From contig NZ_CP084472.1 of NCBI RefSeq assembly GCF_020405225.1, positions 1,240,001 through 1,304,000 on the forward strand: a stretch of 64,000 bases of DNA. Direction: 5' to 3'. The notes under the pieces were generated by a model. It did not search any database. It worked only from the letters and a program-made list of their open reading frames with translations, and was not told the origin of the DNA. Origin of the DNA: Natrinema sp. DC36. Lineage in GTDB: Archaea; Halobacteriota; Halobacteria; Halobacteriales; Natrialbaceae. A program made the position numbers and the translations under genes. Positions 45,108 to 51,876 of this stretch are shown one piece after another; within the stretch, counting starts at the first letter, position 1; each line of letters begins with the position of its first letter.

Positions 45108-45700
45108 TCGTCACCCTCCATCGCTTCGCTATCCCCACCCGTCGCCGTCTCCGGTCTGATTTGGACCGTAAGCACTCCGTTCTTGATCGTCGCCCGGGAC
45201 TCCGTCTCAGGCCAGGGGATATCGACGCGATCGAGTTCGGATCCCTCGACGGCGATGACCAGCGTCGAGTCGTCGAAACCCACCGTCACGTCGTCCGGAT
45301 TGGCTCCGGCGATGTCCGCCGTGACGAGCAGTTCGTCCTCGTGCGTCCGGATCGCCACGTGGTGGTCGCTCGAGGGACCCGACGATCGGATACGGCGCGT
45401 CCGCGATCGATCGCTGTTCCGCCCTCGCGACCCCTCGTCGCCGAGCCGATCCCGATCGAGCGACAACTCGTCTGCGAGATCGTCGCCCGATCGGATCGAG
45501 ATGTCGTAATCGAAGATCGTTCGATCGCCGCGCCGGCGGCCCGAACGAGACGTCGGGCCGTCGTCGAGCGCTTCGAGAGCGGACAGCAGACTCGAGAGCC
45601 AGTGATCGTCCTCGTCGATCTGACTGTCGTCGGTCCGGTGCTCGTCGGATCGGTCGTCGGGCGATTCGTCGCGGTCGTCGTCCGGGGAACTGTCGCTCAT
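45104..45700 (-). CDS. gvpH: Gas vesicle protein GvpH (Hsp20-like)
   Basis: A 198-residue protein. The C-terminal half is an alpha-crystallin-like domain: HHVAIRTHEDELLVTADIAG, then ANPDDVTVGFDDSTLVIAVEG and the end ATIKNGVLTVQI (V-x-I type). The first 95 residues are acidic and Arg-rich (DDGPTSRSGRRRGDRTIFDYDISIRSGDD in parts) as in other GvpH proteins. It is thought to act as a chaperone for aggregation-prone Gvp proteins. It overlaps gvpG by 4 nt and the following gene by 4 nt. Confidence 0.87.
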   Translation of the reverse strand: MSDSSPDDDRDESPDDRSDEHRTDDSQIDEDDHWLSSLLSALEALDDGPTSRSGRRRGDRTIFDYDISIRSGDDLADELSLDRDRLGDEGSRGRNSDRSRTRRIRSSGPSSDHHVAIRTHEDELLVTADIAGANPDDVTVGFDDSTLVIAVEGSELDRVDIPWPETESRATIKNGVLTVQIRPETATGGDSEAMEGDE

Positions 45701-45951
45701 TTTTTCACCTCCACGCGGCCGCTCGAGAGCTGCTCGTGAACCTCGCGGGCGGTCTCGAGCTCCGCCTCGAGTTCTTCTTTGCGGCGCTGATACTCCGTTT
45801 CGGAGCGTTCGCCGAGTTCGTACAGGAGCTGGTTCTCTTTGAGTTCGGCCTCGAGACCCTCCACGTCGTACATCTCGTCGAGCGCGATCGTGTGGAGCGC
45901 GTCGACGATGCCGACGAGCGGCCGGAACAGGAGGTCGTCGAGGATGAACAT
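45697..45951 (-). CDS. gvpG: Gas vesicle protein GvpG
   Basis: An 84-residue helical protein. The N-terminus MFILDDLLFRPLVGIVDALHTIALDEMYD and the following LKENQLLYELGERSETEYQRRKEELEAELE coiled coil (given in parts) are the hallmarks of GvpG. It is one of the accessory proteins needed for nucleation of vesicles. It starts 2 nt after the gvpF stop and overlaps gvpH by 4 nt. Confidence 0.9.
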   Translation of the reverse strand: MFILDDLLFRPLVGIVDALHTIALDEMYDVEGLEAELKENQLLYELGERSETEYQRRKEELEAELETAREVHEQLSSGRVEVKK

Positions 45952-45953
45952 GG

Positions 45954-46577
45954 TTACTGTTTGGCTCCGATTTTCACGTCGACGAAGCTGTACGGTGCGA
46001 ACGGCCCCGTGTACTGGACCATGAGCTCGTCGTGGTCGTCCTCGAAGTCGGCGACCGCGTCGTCGAACGCCTCGCGTTCGTCCTCGTCGACGAGATACGA
46101 TCGGTTCAGCACGAGTCGGTCGCTGAACAGGTCGTTCTCGACGGACTGTGCGGCGATGGGCTCGAGGTGGTCGGCGACCGCCGCCTCGATCTCCTCGCGA
46201 TCGACGTCGGCGTCTTCCTCGCGGACGAGTTTGAGACCGAGTTCGATCTTGCCTTCGATGTCGTTCATCGCGCGTCGGAAGGCCGGTCGCGCCCCGCGAA
46301 GGACGTTCTTCAGCGCTCGATCGCTCTCGAATGCCATCCCGAACTGCATGGGCACGACGGTCGTTCCGCCGTCGTACGCCATGATCTCCCGGAGGACGTC
46401 GTCGTGGATCTGTGCGTCCTCGTCCGTCTCCTCGGGATCGGTCGTGTCGGTATCCGAGACGACGGCACCGAGTCGCCGGTGTGAGATCGTGTAGACGCGG
46501 TCAGCACCGGCGACCGCGTCAGTTTCGAATTCGACGGTATCCGACTCAACGACGCCGTAGACGTACCGGTTATTCAT
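45954..46577 (-). CDS. gvpF: Gas vesicle protein GvpF
   Basis: A 207-residue member of the GvpF/L family, first gene of the minus-strand operon. It starts MNNRYVYGVVESDTVEFETD, has the central VVPMQFGMAFESDRALKNVL block and a charged helical region, and ends LMVQYTGPFAPYSFVDVKI, the family's closing motif. GvpF contacts GvpA and is needed early in assembly. A TATA box 24-33 nt upstream (46601-46610) gives a leaderless start. Confidence 0.92.
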   Translation of the reverse strand: MNNRYVYGVVESDTVEFETDAVAGADRVYTISHRRLGAVVSDTDTTDPEETDEDAQIHDDVLREIMAYDGGTTVVPMQFGMAFESDRALKNVLRGARPAFRRAMNDIEGKIELGLKLVREEDADVDREEIEAAVADHLEPIAAQSVENDLFSDRLVLNRSYLVDEDEREAFDDAVADFEDDHDELMVQYTGPFAPYSFVDVKIGAKQ

Positions 46578-46600
46578 CGGTAGATCACTCGTTGACTGGT

Positions 46601-46610
46601 CATATTATTG
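46601..46610 (-). promoter_or_regulatory. TATA box of the gvpFGHJKLM operon
   Basis: CATATTATTG lies 24-33 nt before the gvpF ATG at 46577. Confidence 0.55.
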
Positions 46611-46831
46611 TCTCGTCGCTAACTCGAGCCCAGTCGTTGCCCGCGACGACCCTGTTGCCGAGACCGACGGGTTGAGAGGCGCGCGCGTAATCCGTCGGCT
46701 CGGTTGGTGATAGGACATCTGGATGACATGGGGGTGCGATAGCTGCGCTCCTCGCGGCCGCTGTGCGCGCCGTGTCGAGCACTCGAGTATCGTCACGAGT
46801 TGTTCGGTTCCGCTGCGGGTTATCGTAGTGC

Positions 46832-46843
46832 TTGCAGCTGCAA
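46832..46843. promoter_or_regulatory. Palindrome upstream of gvpA (TTGCAGCTGCAA)
   Basis: A perfect 12-bp palindrome about 145 nt before gvpA. Its TTGCA/TGCAA halves recur in the inverted repeat nearer the gene, so both may bind the same dimeric regulator. Confidence 0.45.
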
Positions 46844-46931
46844 CCCGCGGTATCACGCCGGAAAAAGGCGACACCGACGGCTGATAGTACCGGGAGTCAC
46901 GACAGTGAGAGAGCGCCACGGGATAGGGTGA

Positions 46932-46950
46932 CTTGCAGTCGCAGTGCAAG
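46932..46950. promoter_or_regulatory. Inverted repeat in the gvpA promoter
   Basis: CTTGCA and TGCAAG flank 7 nt (GTCGCAG). It lies 36-54 nt before the gvpA ATG, where it would overlap the promoter or transcription start. Confidence 0.45.
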
Positions 46951-46985
46951 CCGAGTTAGGAGACGCCGCTCAAACGGAAGGTGTT

Positions 46986-47264
46986 ATGTCCCAACGAACA
47001 CCCGATTCATCGAGTCTGGCAGAAGTACTCGACCGCGTCCTCGACAAGGGCGTCGTCATCGACGTCTGGGCTCGCATCTCCGTTGTCGGGATCGAGTTAC
47101 TGACGATCGAAGCCCGCGTCGTGGTCGCCTCGGTCGACACCTTCCTGCACTATGCGGAGGAGATCGCAAAAATTGAGCAAGCCACGGCGGAGGGCGATCT
47201 CGAAGACCTCGAGGAGGTCGAGGTCGAGCCCCGCCCCGAATCGACGCCGAAATCGGCGGAGTAA
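46986..47264 (+). CDS. gvpA: Gas vesicle major structural protein GvpA
   Basis: A 92-residue shell protein. Residues 8-64 match the highly conserved GvpA core: [20 protein letters not shown], then [20 protein letters not shown] and [17 protein letters not shown]. It builds the ribs of the hollow vesicle. The C-terminal tail is acidic and about 16 residues longer than the 76-residue haloarchaeal GvpA I know. I chose the ATG at 46986 because of the preceding SD-like GGAAGGTG and the family start. gvpN follows after 6 nt; no gvpC lies between. Confidence 0.95.
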   Translation: MSQRTPDSSSLAEVLDRVLDKGVVIDVWARISVVGIELLTIEARVVVASVDTFLHYAEEIAKIEQATAEGDLEDLEEVEVEPRPESTPKSAE

Positions 47265-47270
47265 CTCCCC

Positions 47271-48305
47271 ATGGCCGACGACACTTCGCGCAAGCGTACG
47301 GTCCGTGGCAGGAAGATCACGGCCAGCCGCGAGCAGAAGGACGGTCGCAGAGCGAAGAAAGAGCTCGCGCGAACGGCATCGAACGCAGGTGAACGAAACG
47401 GCGACAGTCCCCTCTCCGATCCCGAGACGGTCGTCCCCGACCCGTTCGTCGAGACCGACGCGGTCAGATCGCTGCGCGATCGGATCGACGGCTGGCTCGA
47501 GGCGGACCAGCCGGTTCACCTGATCGGACCGACGGGCTGTGGCAAGACGGCGCTCGCGCTGTCGGCCGCGGCAGAGCGCGGCCGGCCGGTCGTCTGGCTC
47601 AACGGCGACGAAGCGGTCGACACCGCTGCACTCGTCGGCTCCCACGCCGGCGGCGAGCGCTACGAGGAGAACGATCAGTTCGTCAGCGGCGTCAGCAAGA
47701 AGACGGAGATCGTTCGCGAACGCTGGGTGGACAACCCGCTGTCCGTCGCGGTGCGAGAGGGCGCGACGCTCGTCTACAACGAGTTCTCGCGCAGCGACCC
47801 CGCCGCTCACAACGTCCTGCTCTCGGTCTTCGAGGAGGGCGTCCTCGAGCGGCCGGGCAAACACGGCGACGATCGAACGATCGACGTCCACCCCGAGTTC
47901 CGGGCGATCCTCACGTCCAACGACGTGGAGTACGCCGGCGTCCACGAACAGCAGGACGCGCTTCTCGATCGGTTCGTCGGCGTCCACATCGACTACTACG
48001 ACGACGAGACCGAGCGAGAGATCGTCGCCGCCCACGTCGACCTCTCCGACGACGAGATCGCGACGATCGTCGACACGACGCGGGCGCTTCGCGACGAACT
48101 CGAGATCGTCGTCGGCACGCGCGCGGCGATCACGGCAGCGAAGGGGTTGACCGTCTTCGACGGCCACGCCGAGACCGACGAGGACGGCGAGTTCGACGAC
48201 GAGACGCTGGCGGACGTCTTCACGGACGTCCTCGCGCCCAAGCTGGTCGGCGAGAACGACGCCGGCATCGACGACCTGCGATCGCGGATCACCGAGACGA
48301 TCTGA
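47271..48305 (+). CDS. gvpN: Gas vesicle ATPase GvpN
   Basis: A 344-residue AAA-type (MoxR-like) ATPase. After a basic N-terminal tail of about 60 residues, the Walker A is GPTGCGKT at 86-93; LVYNEFSRSDPAAHNVLLSV and the sensor-like AILTSNDVEYAGVHEQQDAL follow. GvpN is required for vesicles to enlarge to full width, working with GvpC where present. Here gvpC is missing, so GvpN must act without it. The N-terminal tail rich in Arg and Lys is unusual in this acidic proteome. Confidence 0.93.
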   Translation: MADDTSRKRTVRGRKITASREQKDGRRAKKELARTASNAGERNGDSPLSDPETVVPDPFVETDAVRSLRDRIDGWLEADQPVHLIGPTGCGKTALALSAAAERGRPVVWLNGDEAVDTAALVGSHAGGERYEENDQFVSGVSKKTEIVRERWVDNPLSVAVREGATLVYNEFSRSDPAAHNVLLSVFEEGVLERPGKHGDDRTIDVHPEFRAILTSNDVEYAGVHEQQDALLDRFVGVHIDYYDDETEREIVAAHVDLSDDEIATIVDTTRALRDELEIVVGTRAAITAAKGLTVFDGHAETDEDGEFDDETLADVFTDVLAPKLVGENDAGIDDLRSRITETI

Positions 48306-48361
48306 TCCACCGCGGAGGCGATCGGACCGATCCGAACGAACGACAGACCAAACCCAGACCA

Positions 48362-48916
48362 ATGGCCGAAGCCGACACGCAATCACGGGAGCAGTGCAAG
48401 GCCCTCACCACGGACGGCGAGCGCTGCTCACGGCCGGCGCAGGACGACGGCTTCTGCTTCCAACACGACGAGAGTGATCAAACAGTGAGCGACAGTCAGA
48501 CAGCCCAAGAGGAAGAACAGGCCGACCAAACGGACGACACGGCCGAGAGCGGCGACGTCGAGCAGCCCAACTCTCGCGGGACGACCGACATGACCGCGGA
48601 GGAGAAGACCAATCCCGAGGAGGTCGACGAGGATGCCGACGTCGAACAGGAGGAGATCGCGGGCATCCTCCCGATCCGAAACACCGTGCAGTCGACCGCC
48701 GGGCAACTCATCGGCCACGAGTTCGACGGCGTCAGCGAGATTTCGCCGACCGACGACGGCTGGCGCGCGGTCGTCGAGGTCGTCGAGCGCCGAGCCGTCC
48801 CGGACACCCAGGATATCATCGGCCGCTACGAGATCGAACTCGACAGCGACGCCACCGTTCACGGCTACCGACGCCTCGACCGCTACCGCCGCGGCGATAC
48901 CACCGAGTTCGAGTAA
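48362..48916 (+). CDS. gvpO: Gas vesicle protein GvpO with N-terminal Cys/His motif
   Basis: A 184-residue protein. The C-terminal 90 residues (from EEIAGILPIRNTVQSTAGQL to the RRLDRYRRGD end) are GvpO. Before it lies an acidic linker (about residues 36-95) and an N-terminal motif with Cys12, Cys22, Cys32 and His35 (C-x9-C-x9-C-x2-H; CKALTTDGERCSRPAQDDGF then CFQH), resembling small zinc fingers seen in phage and haloarchaeal proteins. Usual GvpO proteins lack such a module as far as I know. It follows gvpN by 56 nt and is followed by a strong hairpin. Confidence 0.88.
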   Translation: MAEADTQSREQCKALTTDGERCSRPAQDDGFCFQHDESDQTVSDSQTAQEEEQADQTDDTAESGDVEQPNSRGTTDMTAEEKTNPEEVDEDADVEQEEIAGILPIRNTVQSTAGQLIGHEFDGVSEISPTDDGWRAVVEVVERRAVPDTQDIIGRYEIELDSDATVHGYRRLDRYRRGDTTEFE

Positions 48917-49346
48917 CGGCCGATCGGCGCTCGTTCGCTCCGAACGAACGAGCTTCGCACGAGGCCGCTCGAGTGGTAACGCAGGCCGCTGTCGCTCACT
49001 CCCGTCGTCTCCTTTGCGTCGTGAATTTCCTCCGCGTGATCGCTCAGATCCGAGGGCCGCCGTCGGCGGCGAGTGCCGATCGATCGTCGGCGGCAGTCGG
49101 ATCGGGCGGCCGATAGTCACAACACCGGCCGGGGTAGTAACGCCGCGCGAGGACCGTCGCGGCGTTGAAATCAGCGGCAACGGTGTCGTACAACCGAAAG
49201 TAGTCGAATCGAAACAGTGCTTTCCCGCCTTCTATTCACTTAGATATTGGGTGAACGCCGTGATAACTACACCTGCGAGTTGACCGATGGTCTCGTCCAA
49301 TCGTGCGTGGATACACTACCGTTGTCTAGGGGTCGGCCGACAGCGG
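48917..49346. other. Intergenic, 430 nt, after the gas-vesicle cluster
   Basis: It starts with the hairpin at 48929-48953. Beyond it there is no frame that I can support. Confidence 0.55.
48929..48953 (+). terminator. Hairpin after gvpO
   Basis: GCTCGTTCG and CGAACGAGC form a perfect 9-bp stem with a 7-nt loop 12 nt after the gvpO stop. There is no T-tract, so the role may be mRNA end protection instead of termination. Confidence 0.45.
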
Positions 49347-49619
49347 TTACGTGACTTGGACGAACTCCGCGGCGCCGCTCTGCTCGACGGTAATGCGATA
49401 GCCGCTGTACGTGAATTCGACCGTTATCTGTGCCTCTGGCGACGGCGGATTCGAATACAACTCCGATATCATCCCGTCGATGCAGTTGTAGGTCGGTGTC
49501 AATTCGTCTGCTTGCTTTCCCTCAAGGTCAGCGATAACTTCCGCTACCGCCACAGCCGGCTCCTCTCTGTCAGTGTCCAATTCCCGGTGAACGATTTCGT
49601 CGTTGTGGCTTTCTGTCAT
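49347..49619 (-). CDS. HalOD1 output domain protein (90 aa)
   Basis: A 90-residue stand-alone HalOD1 domain: VAVAEVIADLEGKQADELTP, then YNCIDGMISELYSNPPS and ITVEFTYSGYRITVEQSG. HalOD1 is a haloarchaeal domain seen alone or after receiver and PAS domains and thought to be a signalling output; its molecular action is unknown. The ATG at 49619 gives the family start; the frame runs on upstream into the next gene. It lies 55 nt downstream of a DUF7344-type regulator gene. Confidence 0.8.
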   Translation of the reverse strand: MTESHNDEIVHRELDTDREEPAVAVAEVIADLEGKQADELTPTYNCIDGMISELYSNPPSPEAQITVEFTYSGYRITVEQSGAAEFVQVT

Positions 49620-49674
49620 AGTATCTCTATAGTTCGGCGTTGTGGACGGAATGAATGTGGGCGAGGCACTGTTC

Positions 49675-50028
49675 TCACTCGCCCGCGACGGGCGGTGCAT
49701 AGCCGTCGATATGTGCCGCTTGGTCGATGAACTGGCCGCCCCTATTTATGCCGTCGAGTTCAATCGATTGCCTCTCCTGGGCGAACGTGATGAGGCCAGC
49801 ATCGGCGAGTTTCGGAAGGTGCATATGACGAAGTTGTACCTCAATGGTAGCACTACTGGTCCGACTCTCCTCAGGTTGGCCAGCGTCCCAGTTGGCGAGT
49901 GAAGACGCTAGCGTGTCGAAGTCCACGGTTTCGGACTCTCGGGTCAGGTGATACAAGACGTAGCGCCGGTACGGATGCCGCAACAGGTCAAACATCTCGT
50001 TCATTCCTGATTGAGTTTGTTCTGCCAT
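49675..50028 (-). CDS. DUF7344-type winged-helix protein (117 aa)
   Basis: A 117-residue protein. FDLLRHPYRRYVLYHLTRES starts the winged-helix domain, and the later IEVQLRHMHLPKLADAGLITF is the recognition/wing part. The pattern RHPYRRYVLYHL...HLPKLADAGLI is that of the haloarchaeal DUF7344 family, often next to HalOD1 genes. It may regulate the adjoining HalOD1 gene. There is an in-frame GTG or ATG one codon earlier (50031). Confidence 0.75.
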   Translation of the reverse strand: MAEQTQSGMNEMFDLLRHPYRRYVLYHLTRESETVDFDTLASSLANWDAGQPEESRTSSATIEVQLRHMHLPKLADAGLITFAQERQSIELDGINRGGQFIDQAAHIDGYAPPVAGE

Positions 50029-50204
50029 CACCCATCGTCTGGGCCGGACCGCCTTAGTCTCTTTTTTGCGATAATTTTACCTATTTGATAATACAACCAA
50101 GAGCGGCTATTTACTTGACTTTCCCAAGCACGATAGAGGAGACAGCCGGGCCGAATCCAGTATGAGTTCGGGACTCCGGCAATTGCTATCCTTCCCGCCG
50201 GTGG

Positions 50205-50720
50205 CTACTCCTCGGACGAACCGATTTCCTCGGGCGCATCGGCATCCTCTCCGGCGAACTCCTGATGGAAGTGATTCCACGGTTGGATGTGTTCTTCTGC
50301 CAGAATGTTGCTACTCACGATTCGCAGGCCGAGGTCGTCTAACTGGTTGGTACTCTCCTCGATCTCGGAGGTCGATTCGGCGACGACCTCGACGTGGAGG
50401 TTCTCCTCGCCGGACAGCATCTCCCGGACGTTGACGACACCCCGAACTTCTAAGGTATTCTCCGCCATCTCCGACCGGCGGGAGAGGTCCGTCGAGCAGA
50501 TGAACAACACTTGCATCGGATACCCCGCCTGTTCGTAGTCAAGTTCCGGATTGTAGCCGGTGATGATTCCCTTCTCCTTCAGTTGCTTGATTCGGTTGTG
50601 GATGGTTGTTCCAGTTACGTCCGTTTCCTCCGCAATGTCCGTGTCGGAGGCCTCGCGGGCGTCCACCTGCAACAGGTGTAGAATGCGGCGGTCGAGGTTG
50701 TCGAGTGGGTCATCGTTCAT
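50205..50720 (-). CDS. Lrp/AsnC family transcriptional regulator
   Basis: A 171-residue regulator. The helix-turn-helix is LDRRILHLLQVDAREASDTD, then IAEETDVTGTTIHNRIKQL and the wing GIITGYNPELDYEQAGYP. The RAM-like domain follows (about residues 65-145; VRGVVNVREMLSGEENLHVEV). The C-terminal 25 residues are acidic. It stands alone; its target and effector are not evident. Confidence 0.85.
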   Translation of the reverse strand: MNDDPLDNLDRRILHLLQVDAREASDTDIAEETDVTGTTIHNRIKQLKEKGIITGYNPELDYEQAGYPMQVLFICSTDLSRRSEMAENTLEVRGVVNVREMLSGEENLHVEVVAESTSEIEESTNQLDDLGLRIVSSNILAEEHIQPWNHFHQEFAGEDADAPEEIGSSEE

Positions 50721-50811
50721 GACGGTCTATTCGGTGCCAAGTCAGTTGAGTTGGTCGCCCAGACTGGACGCGCGTGGAGTCTTCTCCTCTGTACTGAACG
50801 GCTGTGCATAC

Positions 50812-51003
50812 TTACGTATCGTCGTCAGGTTCCTCAACCGTGAGTTTATGCCCAGTTTCCCGCCCGTGTTCAATAATCACCTCAGACGATTTGTTCCCTT
50901 CCTTCGTTACCAGCTTTGAGAAGTTACACACAGTACACACAATATGGACTTTCTGTGGGATTTGCACGGCTTCGTCTGTCGCGATCTCTTTTTGCTTGGT
51001 CAT
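50812..51003 (-). CDS. Small C2H2-like zinc-binding protein (63 aa)
   Basis: A 63-residue protein with Cys23, Cys26, His46 and His52 (C-x2-C-x19-H-x5-H) ending in GRETGHKLTVEE. It is the same type as the protein at 5281-5475. The reading frame continues upstream but MTKQKEIATD at 51003 is the first start that gives a sequence with normal composition. The function is unknown. Confidence 0.6.
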   Translation of the reverse strand: MTKQKEIATDEAVQIPQKVHIVCTVCNFSKLVTKEGNKSSEVIIEHGRETGHKLTVEEPDDDT

Positions 51004-51482
51004 CTCTGCAAACCATGTGGAGAAACAGCGAGTGGCCGGCGACACGCCGTCAGCGATCCGTTCACTGCTTAACTCTCTGTGTCCTTGGATACGTGGAAGA
51101 CGTATAAGGGCCTCCTTCACCCATATCCTCACACTTCCGAACGACCACTGGTTATTCTATCATCGATACTGACCTGCGGGGCACTTCGAGAATTCTTTTG
51201 CCTGTACTGACCGCTCGGTCATAATCTACTCTCTCTCTCCTAAGCGGACTCGACAACACTCGTTATCGAGGTTCCATCCTCCCCTACTACCGGAGCAGCA
51301 CCGTTGTACCGTCTCGAATCGGCCAACTGTGACTTTTCGCGAGCGCGGCGCGCAGAGCGCGCACCGCGCAATTGCCCCGCCTCCGTAGGGGCACTACCGT
51401 TTCAGACGAACTTCTCCTCGAGGCCAAATTACAATCCCATCCAACCACAACACCGAAGCATCCTCTAGCCGTCGAGCCACTC
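51004..51482. other. Intergenic, 479 nt
   Basis: No gene supported. It contains a GC-rich palindromic stretch about 51340-51370 (GCGCGGCGCGCAGAGCGCGC) and otherwise lower-GC sequence. Confidence 0.5.
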
Positions 51483-51833
51483 GTGCAATCGATCGGAGGC
51501 CACACCGTCCACGGCGTCGACGTCGGTCCGGAAACTCGGTGTGCCCACTACGACACAGACCGCGACGTGATCGCGTTCGAATTCGCCTGCTGCGAGCGCT
51601 ACTATCCCTGTTTTTGCTGCCACGAGGAAACGACGGACCACGAGGCCGTGCCGTGGCCTCGAGCCCGATTCGACGAGCCGTCCGTGCTGTGTGGCTGCTG
51701 CGGGAGCGAACTCACCGTCCCCGGCTATCTCGCGACCGACTACAGCTGTCCGGCCTGCGACGCTCCCTTTAATCCCGGCTGTGCAAAGCACGCGTCACTG
51801 TACTTCGAGACGGCGGATTCGGATCTCGAGTGA
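51483..51833 (+). CDS. CHY-type zinc-finger protein
   Basis: A protein of about 116 residues with the complete CHY zinc-finger signature: RCAHYDTDRDVIAFEFACC, then YYPCFCCHEETTDHEAVPWP, and further pairs CGCCGSEL and CPACDAPFNPGC. Such domains bind three zinc ions and occur in ubiquitin ligases of eukaryotes and as stand-alone proteins in microbes; the archaeal role is unknown. The start is uncertain: I used GTG 51483, because the upstream frame (to 51372) looks non-coding. Confidence 0.8.
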   Translation: MQSIGGHTVHGVDVGPETRCAHYDTDRDVIAFEFACCERYYPCFCCHEETTDHEAVPWPRARFDEPSVLCGCCGSELTVPGYLATDYSCPACDAPFNPGCAKHASLYFETADSDLE

Positions 51834-51876
51834 CCGGGCCGACTCGAGACATCCTGCACGCCTCGAGCGACCGAAC

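Larger units (their letters stand above)
46578..46985. promoter_or_regulatory. Divergent gvpF/gvpA control region
   Basis: The 408 nt hold the gvpF TATA box (46601-46610), a perfect 12-bp palindrome (46832-46843) inside a wider 7-bp inverted repeat (GCGGGTT 46815-46821, AACCCGC 46842-46848), and a second inverted repeat (46932-46950) just before gvpA. gvpA itself has an SD-like GGAAGGTG 4-11 nt before its ATG and no good TATA box; GGATAGGG at 46921 is the best candidate. No coding sequence is supported. Confidence 0.65.
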
